The notes under the pieces: model-generated
Seen by the model: only the letters and a program-made list of their open reading frames with translations
Database searches by the model: none
What the model was told of the DNA's origin: nothing
NCBI GenBank assembly: GCA_038277395.1
Contig: CM076190.1
Span: 228,814,082-228,878,081 of the forward strand
Source: Dryocosmus kuriphilus
Taxonomy: Eukaryota > Arthropoda > Insecta > Hymenoptera > Cynipidae
Length of the DNA stretch: 64,000 nt
Reading direction: 5' to 3'
In this document: positions 1 through 11,640 of the stretch, in pieces
Layout: each line of letters starts with the position of its first letter
How positions within the stretch are numbered: position 1 is the stretch's first letter
Translations under genes and position numbers: made by a program

Positions 1-2246
1 CTATTCCTAAATGTTGGAGGGAGTCCCTTACCATTTTGGTGCATAAAAAAGGGGACTCTTCCTAAATTACGAACTGGAGACCACTGACGATGACAAATAC
101 GGCGTACAAGATCTTTGCTGCTATTGTTTCGGATAGGGTCACTGGCTGGGCAATCAAGAACGACAGGCTCTCCTGGGAGCAGAAGGGCTTCCTGCCGTAT
201 GAGGCATGCTATGAGCATAACTTCGTGCTGCAGGAGGCAATTCGGCTAGCTAGGGGTAAGCGAAGAAATCTGGTGGTAGCATGGTTGGATTTGGCGAATG
301 CCTTCCCATCTGTGCCTCACGAGACTATTCGTCAAGCCCTAAACGTGCTTGGTATGCCATCAGAGAGGCCATTGACCTTGCCCTGAATATGATCAGTGGC
401 TGCTCCACGAGGTTGACGACTGATCGTTGCTGCACAGACAACCTAGTTATGGGAGCAGGAGTGAAACAGGGTTGTCCGCTCAGCCCGATCACATTCAACC
501 TTGTGTTTGAGCTCGTAATTCGGGGACTTAAAAAATTAAATGTAGGCTTTCCATTGTTTGGTAAAGTCATAGATCTCCTCGCCTACGCGGATGACCTCGC
601 AGCTCTGACCAGCAGCCAGCGGGACATGCAGTCTTTGCTGGACGCAGCCTCGGAGCTGTGCAATAGTATAGGTCTTAAATTTAAACCGAGTAAATGCGCC
701 ACCTTGTCTCTGGAGCCTGGCAAGGTAGTAGAGTCGCATTTTACGATTAACGGTGAACTTATTAAATCGCTCACCGACGAGGAGACCTATGAACACCTAG
801 GTGTACCCACGGGTGCCCGGTTCGGCCAGAACCAGATTGACTCGCTCGATAGAGCGACTCATGACGTAGAAGCCATACACGCCTCACTCCTTGCACCATG
901 GCAGAAATTGGAGGTGACTTCGGTATTTGTCCTGTCGAGACTCGACTTCATCCTTCGGGGTGGTAAAGTCAACAAAACGTCACTGACTCGACTGGACAGG
1001 ACAGTTAAACGATATGCCAAACTCTGGATGTCTCTCCCAGAGAAGGCGAGTGCAGAGGTCGTACATATCCCCCCTGTAAAGGTGGAGCGGGTCTCCTCCC
1101 TGTAGGTGAACTGCTGGATATATATTCCATCGCGCATACCTTCCGTATGCTTACCACCAAAGATCAGGTGGTCCGCGACATTGCGCACGCCTCTTTGGGG
1201 GAGGCAGTCAGGGGGCGGATTAAACGAGCGCCTACTAGCGACAAAATAGCGCAGTATCTGTCGGGTGACTGCGCGGGCGTGTTCTTTGGGCCTTCGGCCT
1301 CGGGCGCCTCCGCGTGGTCATACGCCAGAAGCGCAGCTAGACGACAGAGAGAACGACTAAAAGTACGCTGGCGGTGGTGCGAGGAGAGCGGCGAGATTGC
1401 AATCGAATGCAATGGAAAAGCGGGGGCAGGGCGCGGGGGGGGGATCTGGCAGTTGTCCCACCTGACGCGAGGTCCCAGATCATCTATCGCCTCAGGGTGG
1501 CGGTGCAAAACTACTATCTTGACTCTCTGTTGAGTAAGAAGGACCAGGGCAAGGTGTACGCACTTGCGTCAGTGGACAGATCCTCGAAACATTTCCTACG
1601 AAACGGAAGTTTTACGAGATTTGCCGACTGGCGCTTTGTACACCAAGCAAGGCTGGATGCACTGCCGCTTAACGGAGCGAGAAGGTGGGGGGACCGGCAG
1701 GACACGCGCTGTCGCCGATGTGGGTACATCAATGAGACCCTCCCTCATGTATTGAATCATTGTGGCCCCCATATTGTCGCGATAACAAGACGACATGACG
1801 CGACGGTAGAAAGGATTGCGAAGGGCGCTAAGCTTCCGGGAGAAATTACTCTCAATAAAACGCTCCCGGAGGCTGACGCGGGCTCTTCTCCTCTCAAGCC
1901 GGATATTGTCATTAGGGACGAGCGGTCTAAGTCTGTTACAATAATTGACTTTGCCGTCCCTTTCGAGAATGGTCCGGATGCGTTTCGGTTGGCCAGGGAG
2001 CATAAGCTTCAGAAGTACCAGCCCATAGCCGATTCCCTTCAGGAAAAAGGCTACAAAGTGCACCTAAAGGCCTTTATTCTGGGTGCACTGGGCACATGGG
2101 ACAGACATAACCAGGCTGTTATCAAACACCTGCGAATCGGTAAACGCTATACAGCGTTAATGATGAGGCTTATGGTCTCTGACACCATTAAATGGTCGAA
2201 AGACATTTATGTAGAGCACGTATCCGGTCACAGACAGTACAAGTGA
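1..2246 (+). pseudogene. R2-clade non-LTR retrotransposon, reverse transcriptase plus restriction-like endonuclease, broken
   Basis: The element would copy its own RNA by target-primed reverse transcription. Coding similarity is already present at position 3, so the 5' part lies outside the window. Visible in order: the RT N-terminal segment (TNWRPL, QKGFLPYEAC, WLDLANAFPSVPHETI), GVKQGCPLSPITFN, the catalytic YADD near 580-592, then a thumb-like region. Next come a CCHC knuckle (CRRCGY...HVLNHC, about 1711-1764) and a PD-D-K endonuclease core (KPDIVIRD, IIDFAVPFE, K in REHKLQKYQ) near 1900-2020. This RT, CCHC, then restriction-like nuclease order is diagnostic of the R2 group. Lesions: an in-frame TAA at 63, frameshifts near 350, near 1085, and at a poly-G run near 1435. 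The stop is at 2244-2246. No 28S rDNA target sequence follows, so either this is not at the canonical site or it belongs to another R2-clade lineage. Confidence 0.9.
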
Positions 2247-2545
2247 CCGGTGCGACAGACTCATTTTATTTTATTTTTATTATTGACCTAATGTTTTTTT
2301 ATTTTTTATTTCTATTATGGCAATAAGTTCTTACTTCTATATGTAGCACGTAAGTTGACACGAGTCTGTCGCGCGTGCTGTGTATAACTATAATTATATA
2401 CGTTGACATTGTTTTTTTAACACCTGTGGTGACTCGTATCACCACGGTACACATTATCTAATTCAAGCAATTATTTTCTACGTCTGGAGCGCCTGTGCGT
2501 GGAGCTTGTCCCACGCACAGGACCATGTGTTTTTCAATAAATGAC
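2247..2545 (+). other. Putative 3' UTR of the R2-clade element with two hairpins and a polyadenylation signal
   Basis: Downstream of the R2 stop the sequence is AT-rich with two perfect stem-loops: 7-bp arms at 2426-2432/2439-2445 and 11-bp arms at 2492-2502/2511-2521 (CCTGTGCGTGG and its complement, 8-nt loop). An AATAAA lies at 2536-2541. R2-type elements are known to have structured 3' UTRs recognised by their RT. That these hairpins do this job is inference. Confidence 0.5.
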
Positions 2546-2866
2546 TAGTATCAGTGCGGCGACAGCGTCCTGTAGTGCGTCTGACGCTGGAATGGTGGCG
2601 GAGGATGGTTGGGCACCCTCTCCCCTCTCGCTCTCATTCCGGGTTCTGCAATTACAAGGACGGTTCATGTCAATTTATACATAAACGGAATAGAGTCCGG
2701 AGATGGACTTTAGAGATACGCGGCGTATTGACAAGACTCACCTGTCGAGCTGAACGTGTCCCCTCCCTGCGGTAGGTTCGGTGCATCGGAAAGAGAGATT
2801 AACACCCCCACGATGGCAAAGTGTGGGCCGGTGGTGTATTCTTTCGTTCACGTATAAAGAATTATC
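2546..2866. other. Non-coding stretch, nothing identified
   Basis: Moderately GC-rich sequence between the R2 3' flank and the palindromic motif array. I see no domain, splice pattern or repeat in it. Confidence 0.4.
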
Positions 2867-3312
2867 ATGCGTGCGCCTATCGATTATTAGTTATATCGGA
2901 TAAATTGGCGTCCACAGGGAGCGCCTGTTGGTTGCAAATTTATTCCACTTTGCTTTATATTTTTATTTCTCGGGAATAACTGGAGGGAGAATCGGACCTC
3001 GAGACGGTGCAAAATGGTAACTATAGGGGCACCTATCAGGTAACATTTATTCTAAGGTTTGGCAAATATGGGAGCGCCCATTGTTCGTGAAAACCGTACA
3101 CCGTCGAGGTAGCGTCAAGATAAGCGAGACGACAATTATAGGACCGCCTATCAATTGTTGTTTTCTGCAACTTCAGGTTGGCAATGTCAGGAGCGCCTCA
3201 TCATTGATAACCTTAGGCGGAGAGATGTCTGTGTAGAATGCAAAGTATAGGGGCACCTACTCCTTGGGATTCGCGTCGGTCTTATGCCTATCATAGGAAC
3301 GTCCTTCGATTG
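2867..3312. repeat. Array of degenerate near-palindromic motifs, core TATAGGNGCRCCTATC
   Basis: At least seven copies of a short imperfect palindrome occur at irregular 45-110 bp spacing: about 2868-2882 (half site), 2915-2930, 3021-3038, 3066-3083, 3133-3157 (extended, with outer CAATT/AATTG arms), 3186-3203, 3245-3260 and 3292-3307. An eighth GGAGCGCC core lies in the R2 3' flank at 2486-2493. The DNA between motifs does not repeat, so this is not an ordinary tandem satellite. Confidence 0.6.
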
Positions 3313-3479
3313 GGAGAAGGTATGAGTCTTCACCGGGCGACAGCTAACTGATCTACTTGGTGAGTCGCACGCGAATCAACTGCTCGTCACTGCGTCATGC
3401 CACTAGCTTGGTTGGACTTGGACGCGTGAGCCTGGTAAACGTGTGCGTAAGAAATGCCCGCGTTTGTAAGCTCTCGTTA

Positions 3480-3498
3480 CCCCCCCCCCCCCCCCCCC
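3480..3498. repeat. Poly-C tract
   Basis: Uninterrupted run of 19 C. Similar long C/G homopolymers recur near 17.4-17.9, 33.1 and 51.6 kb. Confidence 0.95.
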
Positions 3499-3639
3499 AA
3501 ACACATTTTGGGTCTGAAATTTTGCCGAGCTGAGAAATGTATACAATAATAATACTAGTGCGATACAACTTTCGGGGCGGAGCGCATCCTGTAACGTCGA
3601 CCTTGATGTTGTCCTCTCCACCGGAGTGTGCCCAAGGGC

Positions 3640-4272
3640 ACGTGGAATTCTATTTCCGGGACGGTTGCAGGAGCTTCGGGAAGAGCTGTGTGCCTAGGTA
3701 AGGTAGTGGTGTGGCTCCCCTTACTGTAGTCAAACGTTCTATTCCTGTTCTAAGGAATTTTTGGACGATTATTTTCTCTTCGGGCCTAATTTCGGTTATG
3801 GGTATGGATCCTTCGTATCAGCGGCCTTCCCTGAGGCGGAGCGGTTTGGTGGAAAGACTTTGGTGCCGTCAGTGCGGAATTATAGGCTTATGGGAGTGAG
3901 CAAGTCGAGTCCTTGGGGTACTTTGTGATTGAGTTTGTGGAGAAAGCATACTTCGGCGTTTATGATGCCTGCCATCGACTCTCAAGTCCCGGAGACGCAA
4001 TCGCCAAGAGGCGCTTCGGTACCGTCGGCCATGACGACTACAGCGTTGTTACTGTGTTGTTTCCAGCCTTGTGAGAGGCAAAGACTGGCGGTCTTCTCGT
4101 TAATATAAGAAAGTACCGAGCCCGTGTCTACTAGTCTTTTCATTTTAAGTTTGCCTATTTTTACTGGAAGAAAAGTTCTGGGCTCCTTTGTCGGTGGAAT
4201 GTATCAGCGTAGCTCATCCTCGAGTTCCTCCTTATGTAATTCGTAGATCCAAGATACTTCAGGCATGTTCGC
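3640..4272 (-). pseudogene. Ty3/gypsy-type aspartic protease and start of RT region, relic
   Basis: Read on the minus strand, about 4266 down to 3995 is one reading frame with a single TGA near 4203. It contains a retroviral-type protease signature: TFLPVKIGKLKMKRLVDTGS, then SYINE, then VVVMADGTEAPLGDCV. The DTG is the catalytic aspartate loop, and the MADGT...LG segment is the usual flap/second half. Further downstream, in other frames, are LDLLTPISL and EEKIIVQKF...VRGATPL, which resemble the linker before gypsy RT. No RT core was found, so this is a small, frameshifted fragment. No LTR was recognised. A BEL/Pao origin is the main alternative. Confidence 0.7.
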
Positions 4273-4424
4273 GTTTGATTCCTCGAAAAAGCGGCGGAGG
4301 GAACCACCTAGGAGGCGACAAGATGGCGGTGGGTACTGCACATGCAAGGTGGCACTACACTGTTCTCGGTGTGTGACGCTAAGAGTTTAAATTTCAAAAC
4401 GCCTGGCTTGGCTCGACATAAAAA

Positions 4425-4517
4425 TGTTCACAGTATTCGGTATATAGTAAAATTTTCACAGCACTCGGTATAACGTTCACGTCAAACAGTGTCATAATTT
4501 TCACGGCACTCGGTGGG
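4425..4517. repeat. Three degenerate copies of a TTCACAGCACTCGGTA motif
   Basis: Copies at about 4425-4442, 4453-4471 and 4499-4516 read TTCACAG-A-TCGGT with one or two changes each. Too short and diverged to classify. Confidence 0.5.
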
Positions 4518-5383
4518 ATTGTTCACGAAAAACGATGAACGACAAATTTGTGTCGAAATTTTTAGTAATAGGTAAGCTTACTTGTGACTTGTAGCTGCCG
4601 AAAGCGGGCGGTTCTGTTCAGCCGTGTCTGAACGGATGAACACTTGAGGCACTTGTGGTCACTTCAATGAACTTCAACCGGAGAGCGGTATGGCATATTC
4701 TGACTGATCCGAGATGAGGACTCTTTCGAGGATTTGGCTGAAGTGTACTTCTGGTCCGAGTCCTGTTGCATTAATACCTTTTTGAAACAGTGGAAGGGGT
4801 AAAGAAGTGGAAGGGGGAATAATTGCAAAGGTACATAATTGTAAAGGTAGGGGAGTGCCTCCGTTCTTATAAAAACTCAAAGCCTGTTCAGGCGCCAGGG
4901 AATGATCTGTTCTTCTGCCCTGAATTAATTGAGGGCAGAGAAACCGATCTTTACAAGATGAACTATTATTTGAACAGTGTACCTAAAAAATATATTTTTT
5001 CAGTAAAAAAGAATTTAGCATTTTTAAGTTCTCCAAATAAGCCACATTAACTTTTTCAGTGTTTTATCTTATTAAATAAAACTGCTAACGATGCTGCAAC
5101 ATTGAACACCAGGTTTGTTGCATGGTTCAGAGTTTGAGAATATTTAAGAGAGTTCTTAGAATATGTGCTTTAAATTAACGCCCATTCTTCTCTGGCGCCA
5201 TCTGTGTTGGACATTAGTAAGGTTCACTTTCATACCTCGAGAATAAATAGACATGGAAGGCTGCTTTTGGATTAAGATTCGTACCCAACCGGCCTCGAGA
5301 CCATTCGAGAGCTGCAGTGATTAAGAATGTTCGATATGACGTAATGATCATATTGCAAAGTTAAGAGACACACATTTCACATA

Positions 5384-5389
<6 letters not shown>
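4518..5389. other. Unannotated AT-rich spacer
   Basis: No conserved domain or repeat recognised. Short open frames here (for example a 75-codon frame at 4823-5050) show no family resemblance and are taken as chance. Confidence 0.4.
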
Positions 5390-5419
<30 letters not shown>

Positions 5420-5700
5420 ATGCTAAGTTTTTAAATGAATATGTGTAACATCATAAAAAATATATATTGCGTAATTCCTGTAATTTGTGGTAGACAGGAG
5501 TATGCATGGTGAAATGAACACGGTCTTTCAGGGTTACATTCTTCTCATCAACATAATCTAATCGATATGATTTATTGCTTCCCTAATGTATAGAAAAATT
5601 TACCAAATAGTTCGCACTCGTGCAAGATCGTGTATAATTTTTCTCGCAGGGGACATACATTATTCTCATCATATAAAACCGTGTGGCTTTTCGTGAGAAG
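5390..5700 (+). repeat. Dispersed repeat D1, copy 1, beginning with a (CT)n microsatellite
   Basis: A (CT)n run at about 5390-5416 is followed by roughly 280 bp that aligns collinearly with 16600-16940. Shared blocks include TATGCTAAG near 5418, AACACGGTC(T/C)TTCAGGG near 5518, TTACATTCTTCTCATCA, and CGTGTATAATTTTTCTC near 5630. Family not recognised; non-coding. Confidence 0.75.
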
Positions 5701-6974
5701 TTCCATGTTTCCCGGACAAGTTTAAAAAACTTGCAAGTGTCACGAGGAAGTCCTCCACCACGGGATTCATGATATTCTTTGTAACAAGATTATGAATATC
5801 TTGTGCGAGTGAAAATATAAACTGGAATTTTTTTCCGAAAAATCAATTTTTTATTTATTTCAAAAACGAAAAAAGGTACAAGTTTTTTCCAAAAGAAAAA
5901 GGTACATCATAAAAAGTCCTAAAAAAATATTTATTCTATTTAACTCATGTTGAGAGTTACATATCGACACTCAAAATATGATTAATCAACACTTCTGAAT
6001 CATTTGATCTATTAGAAAATCAGAAAACACCTCTGTAGTCTTTTCCATCCTTATAACATATTTTTAGAATTTATATTAGCTTTTTAGGCCATACTTCAAA
6101 TGTGCTCATATAATGAAGAGCATGTTTTAACTTTTGCGCAAAACAAAGTTTCAATAAAAAGTAGCTATAAAGTGTTGTACTGATTTCAAGATACTTTGTA
6201 TCTAAATTTCTTCGCTTGAACTGATTTATGAAATGTAAACTGCCTGAGCAGAGAACTCTTTGAAGCGCATGATCTACAAGATAAAGACTATAATGTATAT
6301 ACAGCCTAATCGAGCATCACAAAATTCAATAGTTACACTGCTACCCAAATTTCTCATTACTGCATCAATCAGTTTTTTATCTGATTCGGGAAATAATGAA
6401 GATCGCTTATACACTGGTATTATTCTTGTCGGTTATCAACTATTTCATTGGTAAGTATAACATTATCATATAATATCTACAATTTTTGGTATATTCTTAC
6501 TTCCTGAACAAATTATCCTAATTTAATTATATAAAAGTGAGAAACCTAAGGCAGCATTGTAAATCATGTACATAGGCTACCCATAGAAATTGCCAATAAA
6601 ATTACACTAACTGATTAGAAATAGAAATATATCAGTAAAGAATTAGTCATTCATAAACTTTTGATTGTTTGCTATTCAAATAACAAGATGCTAACTTATA
6701 AATGGAAGAGACCGGAGTGAGATGAACATTGTCACCATTTTCAGTGAAGATTTTGCAATATACAGTAGTATTTTAAAATTCAAGATATTCTTTACATTCT
6801 CTGAAACTTTACGTATCAATTTCATGGAGGACAAAGTATTCCAAAAATAATAGTAACGCTAGAAAAATGAAAATGATAAACTGTACATGTTTCTTATCTC
6901 GTCACATGATCTTTTAATCACATAAAAGGTTACACTGTCATACAGGTTTTATTTGCATATAGATTTATTTTGTT
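5701..6974. other. AT-rich spacer, nothing identified
   Basis: Long, low-complexity AT-rich sequence with A and T runs. No domain, tandem repeat or RNA gene was recognised. Confidence 0.4.
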
Positions 6975-7545
6975 AGGGGACCTTGAAGCCGCCGATGATG
7001 AATCTGAGATCAAAATTTCGAAACCAGAAACGTAAGATCCCATATAGCGGACAACTTTAACAAAAAAATATTTCAATTTATTTCAAATAATACATACTGC
7101 GATTTTTGGGGTGGCCGATGACGCAGAAAAGTTTATCAAAAACTATTTATATTTGTTTAAAACTTTGTACACTGGGGTCTTTTCGTACTGGGGTCTTTGA
7201 TTTCGCTGAAAACGAACCTGAAGTCAAAATTTCGAAATTATGATAAAAATCACGGATCCAATATAGCGGACGAGTTTATCAAGAACTATGTAGGTTTATT
7301 TGAAATATTATATATTAGGTTTTTTGGAGTGGCTGATAACACATCTGATGCGAAACTTTAAAAATCCAAAATGACAGGTACAATATGACGGAGATATTCA
7401 TGAAAAACTACTTAGGTTTGTTTAGAAGGTTGTATACTGTGGTCCGTTATGTTGCTGATTATAAAATTGAAGTCAAAGTTTCGTAACTCAAAATCGCGGA
7501 TCCAATATGGCGGTCAATATGGTGTCAAGGCTTTGAAATTCAAAA
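6975..7545. repeat. Degenerate minisatellite, unit about 120 bp
   Basis: Repeated landmarks are the block AA(A/G)TTTCG at about 7015, 7228 and 7478, and CCAATAT(A/G)GCGG-like blocks at 7041, 7261, 7383 and 7504. Others are GGTTTGTTTA/GGTTTATTTG and TGGGGTC. The last three units are spaced about 121 bp, and the first gap is about 220 bp (two units, one decayed). Non-coding. Confidence 0.7.
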
Positions 7546-7679
7546 AGAGAAAACTTCATGGCCAACGGACTAGGATATAATACTAATAATATTCCTATGT
7601 TTTTGGGGTCCATCATTTACTTTCTACGGTCTTTGATATCTGCACGTCTCAATAATACCAAGAGCCTTATTAAGAAGGC

Positions 7680-7822
7680 TCAAGATTTTATGATTCGGAT
7701 TGTAGCTCAATGAATGTGAGTCTAAAGATTAAGGTAAATAAAGCAAAGATTACATTTTTCGAAAGAAACGATGCGAAATCAGTATGCAAGTTTTCTCTGG
7801 ACGGAGAAGCAGCCCAGTAAAG
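7680..7822 (+). pseudogene. LINE X, copy 1, RT fragment
   Basis: The plus strand encodes VSLKIKVNKAKITFFERNDA and then SLDGE, which aligns with the post-YADD segment of LINE X at 40905-41010 (GLKINVNKTKIIVFERGDE). The match stops near 7822 and resumes at about 8905, so roughly 1.1 kb of other repeat sequence lies inside this copy. Confidence 0.7.
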
Positions 7823-8904
7823 AAAAGTGCCGTTATGATTCCATTGGGAGGATGGATAAGGCCGGAATAGAGTACTGTGTATGAGATGAGTCTGCATTTA
7901 AGTAAAAACTTTCCTTAAAGATTTTAAAAGTTCTTCTAAGGACGAAAGTATGAGGAAAGTTCTGCTTGCAATTTTTGGAATTTTTACAAGCACTCATGGG
8001 CTATATGAACCAAGAAGCTACTGTTAAAAAAGGAATAAAGTACAAAAACCTTAAAAATATGTCCGGTTTCAATAGGACTTTTGTTAGACAGAAATTCAAT
8101 TTCACTCTTTTCAAAACATTTACGAGCGCTCATATGATTTATATCCTAAGAATGTCCTGCTAAAATAGAGCATGTTTTAAACTCTTTAGTACCTTCGCTA
8201 TCGTAAGCAGTTCTTTTCTGGGACATGAGTACCATGAGCTTTCCTTCTTTGAACATAAACTCGAGAACTTGTGAAAATCTTATTAAAAATGAAATGGAAC
8301 TTTCCTTGTACGTTTGTCCCCAAAAATTAGACCTTGAAGGGACTTTCTTAGAACATAAATTCCATCAGCCTGCGTAAAAAAGGTTCAAAGAATGAAATGA
8401 GACATTTTTGAAACTTTTTTCCGAAACATTAATTAAAATGATCTCTCTGAAGCATATATCCTATGTACGCTTGTAAACATTCAAAAAAACGAAACCGGAA
8501 TTGAAGTATGCTTGCACTTTCGTCTCAACAATTCAGTAGTACTTAGAAAAATTTGATGAAAAATTAAGTGTGACATTTCCGGCACTTTTTCCCCGAAGAA
8601 GTCATGTTAAAAAATACAAAATGGAACTTTTCTTGTACTTTTGTATTAAAATATCCACCAGAAAGGCATCATTTTTTAATATCTGTAGTCCTTTAGTCCT
8701 GCTTAAACAGCACTATTTTGATAAAGCAAGCCACGTACAATTGTAAAAATTTTGAAAGGAGGAAACGGAGATTTTCCTGTACCTTTGTCCCTATAAGGGA
8801 CCTTTACAATTTTTTTAGAAAAGTTGGTACTTTAGCAATGGCTTGTCTCATATCCAATACTTGAGAGAGAATTTATCGGGTAACCCAATGGGACTATTTT
8901 TTAC
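7823..8904. repeat. Dispersed repeat D2, copy 1, inserted in LINE X
   Basis: Non-coding repeat containing internal variants of the phrase GGAACTTT(C/T)CTTGTAC(G/T)TTTGT at about 8296, 8622 and 8772. About 8560-8760 is closely similar to 13100-13290. About 8700-8960, including the start of the following LINE X segment, resembles 24300-24545. No transposase or RT frame belongs to it, so it may be a non-autonomous element. Confidence 0.65.
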
Positions 8905-9595
8905 TCGGGGAATCGAACAAGTTCTCGATTTTGTGTACCTTGGTGGTTCATTTATTGCTGACGGAAAAATAGGTGAAGAAATATCCAGAATTATAAGCGA
9001 GTGCAGTAATATACCAGGCAATGTATAAACAATTATTAGAAGTAAAAGTATGCAAAAAACTGAGAGAAAGTTGAGATGGTTTGGTCACGTTGAGAGAATA
9101 GATAATGAATCTTTAACGAAACAAACGCACTCGTGTAAAGTAAATGATAACATATCGACAGGGAGGCTAAGGAAAGGATGTTGGGAATATGTAAGTGAGA
9201 CTTCTAAGCAATAAGATATAAAGGGTCATAGGAATACAAGAGCTTGCAGGAAGAGATATGTTGATATAAAGGAAGAGAATATTGCATTTCAGGATAGTGA
9301 TGTGTTGCGAAAAATTTCATACAAGGAATGTGTTACGAAAACCTGAAATTAAATATTTGGCGACTCAGGGTACCTGGTGGGCAGTTTCGCTCAGTGAACA
9401 TGATTTGGCTACAGCGTTTAGATCCGCATATGGACGTTTGAAGGTGTCTACCAGGAGCGATTGCTAGAGATATCGATTAGCGCCTTGGGTTGGAGCGATA
9501 TCGAGGGTTAACTATGTTGTGTGAGTGAGAAGTATGCGACTTCTGGATAGATTCAAAATCTAACTTTTCTCATACACGCCCCAATCTTAACCACA
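8905..9595 (+). pseudogene. LINE X, copy 1, C-terminal RT region and 3' UTR
   Basis: The frame from 8910 reads IEQVLDFVYLGGSFIADGKI and EEISRII, the R-domain segment following the palm of APE-type LINE RTs. From 9060 it continues with LRWFGHVERIDNE, then a degenerate GR-R--WEYV. About 9300-9595 is a non-coding tail shared with 41640-41985 and with the minus strand of 22213-22560. Stops and frameshifts are frequent. It abuts the 3' end of the RTE element in the opposite orientation. Confidence 0.75.
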
Positions 9596-11640
9596 TTATT
9601 ATTATTATAATTTAGCAGTTCGAACTCGGAAGTTCGTTGCCTCATCTACCCGAAACCGTCACGTATTTATATCCTGTGCGTCCTCCATTCAATTCAAGTA
9701 ATCATGTCCTAGCTCCTTTAGAACGACCCTAACGTTTTTCTCCTAGCTGTTTTTCGTTCTGCCTAGAGGATTCTTAATAACCGGGTTTCCTCTTAAAAAT
9801 TGCGCCACTGTTCATTCGTCGCCCACTCTCGCTAAATGTCTCGCTCATCTTAATTTATGCACTTTTACTACTCTATTAATATTTACTGACCCGTAGACAC
9901 AGTGCAGCTCATCATTATGCAATCTTCTCCATTCACGAGTCTCCTCGTCCCTTTTTGGGGCATAGACTTTTCTAGGTACTTTATTTTCGAATAATCTAAA
10001 CCTGTTTTCTACGCCTCTCATCAGATCCCACGTTTCGCACTTACATGAAGTCCGGCTTTACTATCGTTTTTAAATTCTTACTTTGATATTTGTAGATAGC
10101 GATCACGATACTAGTAACGTATTTGTTGCATAGTAGCACCCATTGTTAGCGTGCAGCCGCCTATTGCTTTCCACTTTAATGTTATTTTCACTAGTTTTAA
10201 CAGTCCCGATGTATTTAAACGTATTAGCTCATTAAAATTTCATATTTCGAGCCATTATATCCCTTTCTACATTACCTTGTTCTGATCTGTCAACTGTCAA
10301 ATATTTTGTCTTCGAATCGCTAACATCTAAACCTATTTCGTCGGCTTTTGTGATCAAGATCTGTGCATTTCCAGCTATCGTTTCTTTATCATCCCCGAGT
10401 AAGACGAGATCATCCGCATATCCCAGAATTTGTCTTATCTCATTGAGGGTAGCACGGCACGGATTCGCTTGGGCACTTGTCTGACCTCGTATTCTAAAAC
10501 AAAGTTGAAAGGAATGCACGAAAGCGCATCGCCCTGTTTCAGGCCATCAAGGATTAAAAACTCTTCAGATAAGCTTTCGTTTTCGCGTATTCTATCCCTA
10601 CTGCCGCCTAAGCAAACTGCGATTAGGCTCACCCATTCCTTTGGTACTTACAAGAAATCTAGGATCCAGTACTTTTGTGCACGTGTAATTCAGTCGGAAG
10701 CGTTTTTGGAATCGATAAAACGTTGATGTATTGCTTCATTAAATTCACAAACATTTCCTAACAGTTGCCTAGCTGTAAATATTTGATCGCTTGTAGACCG
10801 GTTTAGTCGGAACCCACACTGGTGATACCCAAGATTACATTGTACAACATCTTGTATCATGAAAACACAAGCGAAATTCCCCGAAAATTGTTACAGTTCG
10901 CTTTATTGCCTTATTTAAGAATGTGTATAATAATGGAGGTATTCCATTCCTCTGTAATGCGTTCTGTTTTCCAGATGGCGCGCATTAGTTTACAAATTTG
11001 CCTTGTGAGACCAGAATCCCCATTTTTTATCAGATCTGACGGCAGGTCGTCGATGCTCGCGGCTTCTTTATTTCTCAGCTTCATTATGAACATTTCTATT
11101 TCTCTATCAGTAGGCTCATCAATTAATAGATCAGCAGTGTGTATTTCACCGAGATTATCTTCAACGGGTGCTTCGAGTACTTTCAATGGCTTATCGAAAT
11201 TGTTTTTCTATAAATTTAGTCTCTCTGTCGCATCGGCTACTAGATTTCCATTTTCGTCCTTCATTACTTCCGTTCTACTTCGAAAGCCTTTCCTTATAAG
11301 ACTGATTCCGCTGTACATCTCACGTAGATTATTTTGTTTATTATGAGATTCTATAGCTACTATTTTATTCTTCTGTCACCCCATTTTCTTGGATCTCTAA
11401 AGTCTATTTGTACTTTTACTAATCTGGAGATACATCATATGTGTTTGATCGCACTTATTTCTTAAACTAATGGTTTGACCTCAGTTCGCCTCTTAAATCA
11501 TAGTTTGCATTCTTCGTCGAGCCATGGTTTGCTTTTGGTTACTTTCTTTAAGCATACGGTACTCATGTATAAAACTTCACCTATTATGATGTCAATATTT
11601 CTTCGACCATTTATTATTAATTTGAGAAATTGAATTTAGT
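9596..11640 (-). pseudogene. RTE-type LINE, copy 1, reverse transcriptase, 5'-truncated
   Basis: Minus-strand segments in order: a conserved pre-RT block with EAPVEDNLGEIHTADLLIDE (11186-10911), then LKLRNKEAASIDDLPSDLIK-like and WKTERITEEWNTSIIIHILK. Then come SRDRIRENESLSEEFLILDG and LKQGDALSC (10632-10435), and the catalytic LGYADDLVLLGDDKETI with KTKYLTVDRS (10420-10270). The 3' end sits in a short (TTA)n tract at about 9592-9612, as is usual for RTE tails. Frameshifts separate the blocks. The same family forms 28061-31613 on the plus strand. Confidence 0.85.

Noticed and set aside
2247..2545. 28S rDNA junction expected after an R2 element
   Set aside because: None of the expected conserved rDNA sequence is present on either strand here.
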